NCBI GenBank assembly: GCA_964513925.1
Contig: CAZENR010000031.1
Span: 1 to 10,537 of the forward strand
Direction of reading: 5' to 3'
DNA length: 10,537 nt
DNA from: DAORHV01 sp964513925
GTDB taxonomy: Bacteria; Patescibacteriota; Gracilibacteria; Peribacterales; Peribacteraceae
Shown: positions 1 to 5,811 of the stretch, one piece after another
How the letters are laid out: each line of letters opens with the position of its first letter
How positions within the stretch are numbered: the stretch's first letter is position 1
The notes under the pieces: model-generated
What the model saw: the letters and a program-made list of their open reading frames with translations, nothing else
Database searches by the model: none
What the model was told of the DNA's origin: nothing
Translations under genes and position numbers: made by a program

Positions 1-1529
1 GAATAGTGGCGGTAGTACGAGCTGATAATGGCCTGTTGTGTGTGACTGTGATACATCTGCCCCGTAGTGTTGTCGTAGTCGCAGTTCTCAGGGAATTTAT
101 CGATAAATGCCGGCATGAACGGCGTGCGGCACTCTTGACCAAAGCACTTCTTGGAAAGCTCTGGTGGCATGAATGGCGCGGTGACGTACGACTCGTCTCC
201 GGTTAAATAACCCACTTGCAAGATCTCGACGTCTATTGGAGGTCGCGTGCCTTGATCGTTGTAGTCGAAGCAGTAGGTCTTTACGAAGTTGAAGGCAAAG
301 TGCTGGATATCGTCGTTGCCGTCGCCGTCTAGGTCGTCGTCTTCGTCGGTTGTGTGGCACGACATCACCGGGCGCGGCGCATTGTCGGAAAGAGTGCGGA
401 AGCGCTGGTACAACTTTTCGCACTGGTGCGGGGTCGCATTCGCATAACGGATGCAAAGCAATTCCTGATTTACCTCTACTTCGCCAGGGCCAGTGAGCTC
501 CGTACCGGTGTTGGGGTCTCGATCCTGATCATCATCTCTCAGTCCATAAATAATGTCGCGCTCCTTCAAATCTTCATCTACATACTTTGTTTCGTAAATA
601 TTGCAGGCGGACATGAATCCTTCGGTGGTGTCGGGGAAGATGTAGCTGCCGCGTAGTCCTATGCCGGTTGTCTCATTGGTAATCGGCTCCTCGTTCTGCC
701 GTCCCGGGAGATCGGGGCTGATGTCCGGTATGGGGATGCAGTCCTGGCTGCCGTCTTCGCACTTGAGCACGTACTTGTGTTCCATGGAGTCGGCGATGTC
801 ATCGATTGCATCGATAATCGCCTGGGCGCGCGGTGGCGGGTTGGCTTTTAGCTCTTCACATGTTCCGGTCGGTACCGATGTAGCCAGGCCGATGTATGCG
901 GCTATGAATGCCGGGGAGAAGCTGCCGACGTTGTAACATGGCGGGGCTATTCCAACGCAGCTGACTTCGTTGACGCCGAACTGAATGCAGCTGTTTATAT
1001 TCAGCCCCACTTGTTGCGCAAGAGGCGTATCGAACAGGCCGTCTTCCTGCATCGCACTGCATTGGGCCGAATATGCCTCGGTCTCGAAATTGCAGCAGCC
1101 TCCCGGGAGCGGGTTTCCAGGTCCTGCCTCGGCTGCTTGCTTGGCGTGCACCAATTCGTGGATCATCAGGTACTCCGTGCCGCCGCCTGCCGGCGTGGGC
1201 TTGGACATACAAATATTAATGGTGCCGTCTGGCTTCATCAGGTCGGTAGAGCCCGTAGTACCATTACAAGCATTTACACCGTCGATGCAGTTGATCTGTA
1301 GCTTTGGTATGGTCGCAACGGTGGGGTCTTCTTCAATTTTTACCCTAGATTGCGGATCCCATCCGCCGCAGGTGACGCTGTCGACGTTGGTCTTCACTTC
1401 GCCAATGCCAAAATGCACATCGTGATACGAATCCGGCTCGTTCATTTTAGGCTTCAACGGAGCCGAAAAACTCGCTGTTGGGATGGCAAGCAGCAGGAGA
1501 GCCGGAAGCAAGAGTGCATACCTTCGCAT
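1..1529 (-). CDS. Secreted cysteine-rich putative zinc metallopeptidase (HELVH), 3' end outside window
   Basis: The frame is open from the ATG at 1529-1527 to the left edge, giving at least 509 codons with no stop. Residues 1-23 form a signal peptide: two Arg, a Leu/Ala-rich core, then a likely cleavage after SFSA. No cysteine sits at the cleavage site, so it is not a lipoprotein. HELVH lies at residues 124-128. A downstream CCNFETEAYSAQC segment (145-157) offers Glu149 or Glu151 as a third zinc ligand, an order like gluzincins and reminiscent of ATP23/M76 proteins. I count 21 cysteines in the visible part, which suggests disulfides outside the cytoplasm. An Asp-rich run (395-407, DEDDDLDGDGNDD) looks like a calcium-binding loop. 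There is no Shine-Dalgarno; a weak TACGAT hexamer ends 11 nt before the ATG. Seen: signal peptide, motif, cysteines. Inferred: protease activity and calcium binding. The family is not identified. Confidence 0.8.
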   Translation of the reverse strand, partial: MRRYALLLPALLLLAIPTASFSAPLKPKMNEPDSYHDVHFGIGEVKTNVDSVTCGGWDPQSRVKIEEDPTVATIPKLQINCIDGVNACNGTTGSTDLMKPDGTINICMSKPTPAGGGTEYLMIHELVHAKQAAEAGPGNPLPGGCCNFETEAYSAQCSAMQEDGLFDTPLAQQVGLNINSCIQFGVNEVSCVGIAPPCYNVGSFSPAFIAAYIGLATSVPTGTCEELKANPPPRAQAIIDAIDDIADSMEHKYVLKCEDGSQDCIPIPDISPDLPGRQNEEPITNETTGIGLRGSYIFPDTTEGFMSACNIYETKYVDEDLKERDIIYGLRDDDQDRDPNTGTELTGPGEVEVNQELLCIRYANATPHQCEKLYQRFRTLSDNAPRPVMSCHTTDEDDDLDGDGNDDIQHFAFNFVKTYCFDYNDQGTRPPIDVEILQVGYLTGDESYVTAPFMPPELSKKCFGQECRTPFMPAFIDKFPENCDYDNTTGQMYHSHTQQAIISSYYRHY

Positions 1530-1625
1530 TCCGGGGATCTATCGTACTGCCAGAAGCCAAAAAACCGAAGCAGTAATCACTAATCTATTGGGCGCCAGAT
1601 TCAAAAAAACGGCAAGCAGCTTTCG

Positions 1626-1653
1626 TTGACGGTCCAGCCTCTCAGCGTACCCT
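1626..1653 (+). promoter_or_regulatory. Candidate ssb promoter
   Basis: TTGACG (1626-1631) is followed after 16 nt by TACCCT (1648-1653). The -35 matches five of six consensus bases; the -10 matches only three, but these include the important second A and last T. Transcription would start near 1660 and leave a leader of about 90 nt before the ssb start codon. This differs from most other genes here, whose -10-like boxes abut the start codon. Confidence 0.35.
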
Positions 1654-1673
1654 CAGGCACGTCTCATTCATCC

Positions 1674-1699
1674 GGCGCTCCGCTCCCGCGGCGCTCCGC
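1674..1699. repeat. 10-bp direct repeat GGCGCTCCGC x2 in the ssb leader
   Basis: GGCGCTCCGC occurs at 1674-1683 and again at 1690-1699, 16 bp apart start to start. The second copy is embedded in CCGCGG-cgct-CCGCGG, which can fold as a short hairpin. The repeat lies between the candidate ssb promoter and the ssb start codon. It could be an operator or a leader structure, or it could be chance in a GC-rich stretch. Confidence 0.35.
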
Positions 1700-1750
1700 G
1701 GAAACGAGCGCACGGTTCGAGGCCTCCTCTACTTCCATTCCCCCATTGCG

Positions 1751-2614
1751 ATGTTCTCTCTCAATCGCATCGAAATCATCGGATATCAAACACAGCCGGT
1801 GAATCTTCGCCAAACTCCCGGTGGCACCAGCGTCACCGATCTCAATATCGTCGTGCCCTACACATTCCAATCCGGCAAGGGCGAGCAGCTTTCCGGCAAG
1901 AGCTTCCACACCGTCACGGTGTGGGGAAACATGGCCGATGTCGCCGGACAGTACGTCCGTCCGGGCAGCCAGATGTATATTTCCGGCCGTCTGCAGACCG
2001 ATAGCTGGGAAGACGAACAATCCGGCGAAAAGCGCAGCAAAACCAAGGTGGTTGCCATGGACATGATTTTGCTGGACCCCAAGGGTGGGCAAATCGAGGT
2101 GCCGGCCTCCGGCGCAGTGCTGGCACAGTGCTTAAACCGCGTGCAGGTCATTGGAAATGTAACGCGCGACCCCGAACTTCGCACCACGACCAGCGGCCAG
2201 AATGTCCTGTCGTTCGGCATTGCCACTAACGAACGCTGGAAAGATAAGGCCTCCGGCGAAATGAAGGAGCGCACCGAATTCCATAACATCGTGGCGTGGG
2301 GCGACCTTGCCGTTGCGATTCAGGCAAACGTAAAAAAGGGCCAACGCGTCTACGCCTGTGGCCGCGTGCAAACCCGCAGCTTCGAAACCCAGGCCGGACA
2401 GAAGCGCTTTACTACCGAGGTCATTGCCGACCAGGTGAACCTGCTTGGCGTGAAGAATGCAGATGCCGTTGCGGCGGTCGCTGCCGATGGAGCCGCTATG
2501 TCTGCCGCGCGTTCTGTGGCACCCGCACGCAAAGCCGAGCCCGTGGCCGCAGGGGTGGCTATTCCGGAGATTAAGTACGAATCTGAGATTAAGCCCGAAG
2601 ACCTGCCTTTCTAG
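1751..2614 (+). CDS. ssb: Single-stranded DNA-binding protein with two tandem OB folds
   Basis: This 287-residue protein coats single-stranded DNA in replication, repair and recombination. It contains two SSB-type OB folds in one chain. The first spans about residues 1-112 (MFSLNRIEIIGY start, SFHTVTVWG, YISGRLQT). The second spans about 123-235 (NRVQVIGNVTRDPELR, FHNIVAWG, VYACGRVQTRSF). An Ala/Val-rich linker follows, then an acidic tip ending PEDLPF, equivalent to the usual DDDIPF that recruits partner proteins. Most bacterial SSBs have one OB fold, are about 150-180 residues long and work as tetramers. A two-fold chain would be expected to act as a dimer, as in Deinococcus-Thermus. The two halves are clearly diverged in sequence. 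The ATG at 1751 puts the first OB strand at the usual place; no Shine-Dalgarno precedes it. It is transcribed alone and followed by a terminator. Confidence 0.96.
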   Translation: MFSLNRIEIIGYQTQPVNLRQTPGGTSVTDLNIVVPYTFQSGKGEQLSGKSFHTVTVWGNMADVAGQYVRPGSQMYISGRLQTDSWEDEQSGEKRSKTKVVAMDMILLDPKGGQIEVPASGAVLAQCLNRVQVIGNVTRDPELRTTTSGQNVLSFGIATNERWKDKASGEMKERTEFHNIVAWGDLAVAIQANVKKGQRVYACGRVQTRSFETQAGQKRFTTEVIADQVNLLGVKNADAVAAVAADGAAMSAARSVAPARKAEPVAAGVAIPEIKYESEIKPEDLPF

Positions 2615-2633
2615 GGCGCAGTACATACAAAAG

Positions 2634-2663
2634 AACACCGCTCGTCATTCGGGCGGTGTTTTT
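2634..2663. terminator. Bidirectional hairpin terminator between ssb and the murB group
   Basis: AACACCGCTCG (2634-2644) pairs with CGGGCGGTGTT (2650-2660), with one G-T wobble and a TCATT loop, giving an 11-bp stem. On the plus strand the stem runs into five T (2659-2663), terminating ssb. On the minus strand it is followed by CTTTTG, so it can also stop transcription of the convergent 130-residue gene. That gene's stop codon (TAA, 2664-2662) overlaps the plus-strand T tract, showing how compact the junction is. Confidence 0.85.
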
Positions 2664-3054
2664 ACATGTCCATTTCCTGCGTGGCAGACCAATTCACCGA
2701 GCGATCGTATGCATCGAGCGTGCGTGCCAGGGATTCCAAGGGCACGACAACTCCTTCTAGTACCACCGCATCACAACGCGTATCCCAGTGCATCGACAGA
2801 GTTATACCTCCTGCTATGGATGCAATTGGCGCACGATCGGTGATGGTAATGGTGGCATGCAACACGGCATCGACTTTGCGTATTTCCGCCCGACATCCCA
2901 GAGGTATCATGCGCGCCAACACTGTTTCTGGATCACCTGCCAACACCCCTAACAAGTCTTTGTGTGCATCGTGCCGAGCCAGCTGTATTCCTGCGGGCTC
3001 CATGGATAGAGCGCCCGCGCTTACCGTATCGGTAGATTCCAATGTTTCCGGCAT
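2662..3054 (-). CDS. Hypothetical protein, 130 residues, downstream of murB
   Basis: I do not recognise this protein. It has no signal peptide or membrane segment. The middle alternates hydrophobic and polar residues (AVLHATITITDRAP, then VVLEGVVVPLESLA), suggesting a small beta-rich soluble domain with a C-terminal helix. Cysteines are few (residues 54 and 93). It is the third gene of the minus-strand group, 41 bp after the murB stop. It also has a strong promoter of its own, whose -10 ends 6 nt before this ATG, which supports both the gene and the chosen start. The opposite-strand frame over the same DNA is Ser/Arg/Cys-rich and looks like a shadow. The linkage to murB is too weak to assign a wall role. 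Function unknown. Confidence 0.72.
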   Translation of the reverse strand: MPETLESTDTVSAGALSMEPAGIQLARHDAHKDLLGVLAGDPETVLARMIPLGCRAEIRKVDAVLHATITITDRAPIASIAGGITLSMHWDTRCDAVVLEGVVVPLESLARTLDAYDRSVNWSATQEMDM

Positions 3055-3060
3055 GGCGGG

Positions 3061-3088
3061 ACTATAAAGCTTGCCCTACTCGCGTCAA
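3061..3088 (-). promoter_or_regulatory. Strong promoter predicting a leaderless mRNA for the 130-residue gene
   Basis: Read on the minus strand, TTGACG (3088-3083) is followed after 16 nt by TATAGT (3066-3061). Each hexamer matches five of six consensus bases. Only 6 nt (3060-3055) separate the -10 from the ATG at 3054, so transcription should begin at or within a base or two of the start codon. The promoter lies entirely between the murB stop and the next gene. Confidence 0.7.
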
Positions 3089-3095
3089 TCATCTG

Positions 3096-3962
3096 CTAAT
3101 AGGCCAGCGATCCGTCGTTTTCAATGAAGCGCATTTCCACCTCTAGTTCTTCAGGAATGGCGGCTCTCACTTTTTCCACAACACCCTTGGCATCTGCGTA
3201 CGTTGCCTCCCCTGCGTTGATAAGGAAGTTCGCGTGTTTGGTGCTCACCTCCACGCCGCCGATTGTACAGCCCCGAAGCCCCGCCTTATCGATAAGCTGC
3301 CAGGCTGGCACGCCGCCCACTGCCTTAAAGCATGAGCCAGCGGTTTTGAGGTGTGGCTGCGTTTCGATGCGTTTTTGCAGCAATCCCTGAATGGTTGCCT
3401 GCACATCGGCAGCGGGGCGCGTTGGCACGGAGAGTTCCGCTTCCCAAATGATGCTTGGCGCCCGCTGATCTTTGAAAAAACTTTCTCTGTACCGGAAACG
3501 ACAGTCGTCTTTGGATAGCGTCTTCCATGCGCCGTCTATCAGCGCGGTCACGCTTACGACGAACGAGTCGATCCAGACGCCTTTCGGACCTTGCCCCGCA
3601 TTACCAAAGAGCGCGCCGCCCACCGTGCCGGGTATACCTGTGAGCGCCGACAGATCCAAGTTCTTGGCAGCAAGCTCGTTTATGAGCATTGCCAGATTCT
3701 TGCCCGCGCCTACGGTAATACGATTTTCGGAGATGTCGGTCTTCGTATTGCCGATTTGTACCGCGAACACCTCTACCGTGCCATCTGCAAAAATAGTGTT
3801 GGAGCCGCTACCGAGTACGCACAACGGCAATTTCCATTCAGCAGCGCTGCGTACGGCTTGCTCGCAGTCTGCCTGCGTTTGCAGCATTGCATACCTGCGC
3901 ACGACCCCGCCGATGCGCATGGTTGTTTTGCCTTTGATGGAGAACAGTTCCTGAGTATCCAT
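3096..3962 (-). CDS. murB: UDP-N-acetylenolpyruvoylglucosamine reductase (MurB)
   Basis: MurB uses NADPH and FAD to reduce UDP-GlcNAc-enolpyruvate to UDP-MurNAc, the second committed step of peptidoglycan precursor synthesis in the cytoplasm. The FAD-binding region shows KTTMRIGG (12-19), LGSGSN (50-55) and LTGIPGTVGGALFGNAG (107-123). The substrate domain has YRESFF (158-163). AGSCFK (208-213) carries the expected catalytic serine at 210, and KHANFLIN follows nearer the C-terminus. At 288 residues it is typical of the shorter type II MurB. It begins 16 nt after the stop of the 88-residue gene and has no Shine-Dalgarno, so it is probably cotranscribed from the promoter at 4254-4282. The usual neighbours murC, ftsQ and ddl are absent here; murG and ftsW lie about 5 kb away. 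Confidence 0.96.
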   Translation of the reverse strand: MDTQELFSIKGKTTMRIGGVVRRYAMLQTQADCEQAVRSAAEWKLPLCVLGSGSNTIFADGTVEVFAVQIGNTKTDISENRITVGAGKNLAMLINELAAKNLDLSALTGIPGTVGGALFGNAGQGPKGVWIDSFVVSVTALIDGAWKTLSKDDCRFRYRESFFKDQRAPSIIWEAELSVPTRPAADVQATIQGLLQKRIETQPHLKTAGSCFKAVGGVPAWQLIDKAGLRGCTIGGVEVSTKHANFLINAGEATYADAKGVVEKVRAAIPEELEVEMRFIENDGSLAY

Positions 3963-3978
3963 GTGTTACAAGCTCAGG

Positions 3979-4245
3979 TTACGCCGTTTTTGCGGCAAGC
4001 ACACGCTGTTCAATTTCTTCCACCGTATACACCCCCGGTTGCAGCACCGCGTGCATCTGCCCGCAATAAAAATCGACGGCGGTCGTCACTCTTACGCCGC
4101 AGAACAACTCCAATAACTGCCCCTCCCCCACATCTACCGCATCTGGACCGCAGTAGTAATCAATGCGTCGCAGTTCTCCCTGAGTCACGATGGCAGCCGT
4201 GTGATGAGTGGAGCCGAACCCTGAAGGAGGAATGGTAATGGGCAT
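3979..4245 (-). CDS. Small hypothetical protein with three aromatic-Cys-Gly motifs, first gene before murB
   Basis: This 88-residue protein is not recognised. Three motifs of an aromatic residue followed by Cys-Gly stand out: YYCG (30-33), LFCG (47-50) and FYCG (59-62). His14, His15 and His65 are also present. The cysteines could bind a metal or form disulfides, but there is no signal peptide, so cytoplasmic metal or redox use is more likely than structural disulfides. The C-terminal part (QPGVYTVEEIEQRVLAAK, 69-86) looks like a turn followed by a helix. The start is supported by a promoter with a perfect TTGACA whose -10 ends 8 nt before the ATG. It ends 16 nt before murB, so the two are very likely cotranscribed. 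Whether it functions with MurB is unknown. Confidence 0.75.
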   Translation of the reverse strand: MPITIPPSGFGSTHHTAAIVTQGELRRIDYYCGPDAVDVGEGQLLELFCGVRVTTAVDFYCGQMHAVLQPGVYTVEEIEQRVLAAKTA

Positions 4246-4253
4246 AGTGGCTC

Positions 4254-4282
4254 ACTATTGACGAAGAGGGGGACAATGTCAA
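4254..4282 (-). promoter_or_regulatory. Promoter of the 88-residue gene and murB, leaderless spacing
   Basis: On the minus strand a perfect TTGACA (4282-4277) is followed after exactly 17 nt by AATAGT (4259-4254), which matches four of six -10 bases. Eight nucleotides (4253-4246) remain before the ATG at 4245, so the transcript should start at about the start codon. The -35 shares two bases with the T run of the upstream terminator. Confidence 0.65.
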
Positions 4283-4304
4283 AAAAGCAGGACAACATCC
4301 GTGC
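4281..4304 (-). terminator. Probable terminator of the 149-residue membrane protein gene
   Basis: On the minus strand GCAcGGA (4304-4298) pairs with TCCTGC (4292-4287) around a TGTTG loop, with one bulged C. It runs straight into six T (4286-4281). The 6-bp stem is short but the T tract is good. It lies 8 bp beyond the stop of the 149-residue gene and abuts the next promoter. Confidence 0.5.
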
Positions 4305-4312
4305 CACATGCA

Positions 4313-4762
4313 CTAGCGCGAAACGAAGTCGGTCATCTTCTCCATGCTGTCGTACAATTTCTGCTTGGTGCTGCCCAGCTGCATGCGCTGCAACACACTT
4401 ACAATCACACCCAATACGAGCATGATTCCCACAGCGATGGCGTAGTGCGTCAAAGTGGGCTGCACGTTGAGCAGCAGCAGCGCCATAAGCCCCACCAGCG
4501 CCAGGAAAATACCACAAATGATTCCCACGCCGAATGTGACCAATACCAGCTTGCTGCGGTCTTCCTGCGAGTCGTTGGGTGCGCTGGCCAGCTGCGTGAG
4601 GAGCTCACTGCTTACGATAACGGGTTCATCCTGGCACTTCTTGAACAGCGCCTGCACCTTGCGCTGCAGGATGAGGCCGACGAACGTCTTAAACGGCACG
4701 CTTGTCCTTCCCTCGATTACCGCTTTGCCGCCGTCGCTCAGTTCTACTTCTACTTCAGACAT
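4313..4762 (-). CDS. Hypothetical membrane protein with two transmembrane helices, 149 residues
   Basis: Family not recognised. The first 70 residues are soluble and charged: an acidic start (MSEVEVEL), a short basic helix around 33-42 (QRKVQALFKK) and a stretch ending in NDSQEDR. Two strongly hydrophobic helices follow, at about 72-99 and 106-126, joined by a short VQPTLTH turn. A basic and amphipathic tail (127-149) closes the protein. With the 71-residue N-terminus and the tail probably both cytoplasmic, it would be a hairpin membrane anchor. It is divergent from the 334-residue membrane protein gene, 44 bp away, and both are two-helix proteins, so a shared role is possible but unproven. 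An extended -10 ends 7 nt before the ATG. It is monocistronic if the terminator downstream works. Confidence 0.78.
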   Translation of the reverse strand: MSEVEVELSDGGKAVIEGRTSVPFKTFVGLILQRKVQALFKKCQDEPVIVSSELLTQLASAPNDSQEDRSKLVLVTFGVGIICGIFLALVGLMALLLLNVQPTLTHYAIAVGIMLVLGVIVSVLQRMQLGSTKQKLYDSMEKMTDFVSR

Positions 4763-4769
4763 GGCTCAC

Positions 4770-4778
4770 AGTGTACCA
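4770..4778 (-). promoter_or_regulatory. Extended -10 element for the 149-residue gene, leaderless spacing
   Basis: On the minus strand TGG directly precedes TACACT (4775-4770), forming an extended -10 (TGnTAnnnT type). Seven nucleotides (4769-4763) separate it from the ATG at 4762. No convincing -35 is present 16-18 nt upstream, which is common for extended -10 promoters. Confidence 0.5.
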
Positions 4779-4800
4779 GCGCTCTCGTGCCATGCATACT
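4772..4800 (+). promoter_or_regulatory. Weak candidate promoter for the 334-residue gene
   Basis: CATACT (4795-4800) matches four of six -10 bases and ends 6 nt before the ATG at 4807. The hexamer 17 nt upstream, TGTACC (4772-4777), is a poor -35. It overlaps the -10 of the divergent gene, so the two promoters would compete. Support comes mainly from the position and from the tight 44-bp divergent spacing. Confidence 0.3.
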
Positions 4801-4806
4801 GGACGC

Positions 4807-5811
4807 ATGCAATTCATCGCACGCACTTCTTCGTGGGATCCACTTGGTTCACCTCTTCCAATAAGCGATGCCCGCAAGCAACTTGCCGATGCCGAGCAAG
4901 AGCGCGATACGTTGCAAGCAATTGCCAAAGGCACACATGCCGTGCGGTACCTGGGCGTAGGGGCGGCGCTATTCGTCTTTGGGGGACTTCTGCGCGGGCT
5001 TATGCTTGGGCTGCTACAACTTGATCCGACATCGCCGATCGGACTTGGGCTATCGGCAGCTCCTTGGTTCCTGGCAGTCGTATTCTTGGCAATTGGGTTT
5101 GCGCAAACCAAACGCCAGACGGATGCCGTTGCCGCGGCAATGCTCGTTGCAAAGCTTCGATTTGCAGGAACACATGGCTGGAAAGTCGCCTGGAAACAAA
5201 AGAGGTACCGCGAACTACAAGCGCAGTTTCCTGCCTTTTTCACTCCCCGAGGCAGCAGTCCGGCAGTGGAAGAGGAGTGGTGGGGCGCCTGCATGCACGA
5301 GGAGCGAGAGTACGATTTTTGGCTGGCGCAATTATCCTGCCGGATGTCTCGGGGCAAGAGCTCGTTCCTGGAATATTCGCACGTCGTGGGTGTCCGTATG
5401 CGTTCGCTTGCGCCCGTATCCGTGAGCCTGGTTCCGGAAGACATGGGGCACAAACTGCTGCACCTGTTTCGCGCCGAATATAAAACCGGGAACCCAGAAT
5501 TCGATGGAGCATTTCATATCGGCACGCCTGCGGATGGCCAGTCATCGGCGTTACCCGGTGTGCTGAACCCCCCGTTCATTGCGGCATGCTTGGGGCTGCG
5601 CTCGTCTGGCAGCCGCCCCAGAAAAGTGTACTTGCATCGTGAACGCGACATCTTGCTGGTTCGGTGGCTGCAACCGGATTTTGAGAACGGCATGTTGCTC
5701 TTGCAGCCGCAATCTCCCAATGATGCTGCGGCTTCCATGCAACAACTCGAAATACAGGCGACAGAGCTGCTCACTCCCGTACTCCGGATGACGCAACAAG
5801 CTGGCTTATAG
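4807..5811 (+). CDS. Two-helix membrane protein resembling DUF3137, 334 residues
   Basis: A short N-terminal stretch leads into a charged, probably coiled-coil segment (21-42, DARKQLADAEQERDTLQAIA). Two hydrophobic helices follow at about 47-70 and 80-99, then a large soluble domain. The domain has Trp/Glu-rich patches (EEEWWG, 155-160). Its later part (EYKTGNPEFDGAFHIGT, 224-240, then LNPPFIAA and KVYLHRERDILLVRW) resembles the C-terminal half of DUF3137 proteins, whose function is unknown. That resemblance is from memory of the pattern and is moderate at best. The ATG at 4807 is chosen because a -10-like box sits just before it. ATG 4792 would add only five residues, and an upstream start at 4702 would run into the divergent gene. 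Its TAG stop overlaps the gltX stop by 6 bp. Confidence 0.8.
   Translation: MQFIARTSSWDPLGSPLPISDARKQLADAEQERDTLQAIAKGTHAVRYLGVGAALFVFGGLLRGLMLGLLQLDPTSPIGLGLSAAPWFLAVVFLAIGFAQTKRQTDAVAAAMLVAKLRFAGTHGWKVAWKQKRYRELQAQFPAFFTPRGSSPAVEEEWWGACMHEEREYDFWLAQLSCRMSRGKSSFLEYSHVVGVRMRSLAPVSVSLVPEDMGHKLLHLFRAEYKTGNPEFDGAFHIGTPADGQSSALPGVLNPPFIAACLGLRSSGSRPRKVYLHRERDILLVRWLQPDFENGMLLLQPQSPNDAAASMQQLEIQATELLTPVLRMTQQAGL

Noticed and set aside
354..1425. Several plus-strand and off-frame minus-strand open frames over 97-1425
   Set aside because: They are shadows of the continuous minus-strand frame with signal peptide and HELVH motif running from 1529 to the edge.
2666..3067. Plus-strand 133-residue frame opposite the 130-residue gene
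   Set aside because: Ser/Arg/Cys-rich composition and no promoter; the minus-strand frame has a near-consensus promoter placed exactly before its ATG.
4702..4806. Longer N-terminus of the 334-residue membrane protein starting at 4702
   Set aside because: It would overlap the divergent gene's coding region and adds an Arg-rich, non-conserved-looking stretch.
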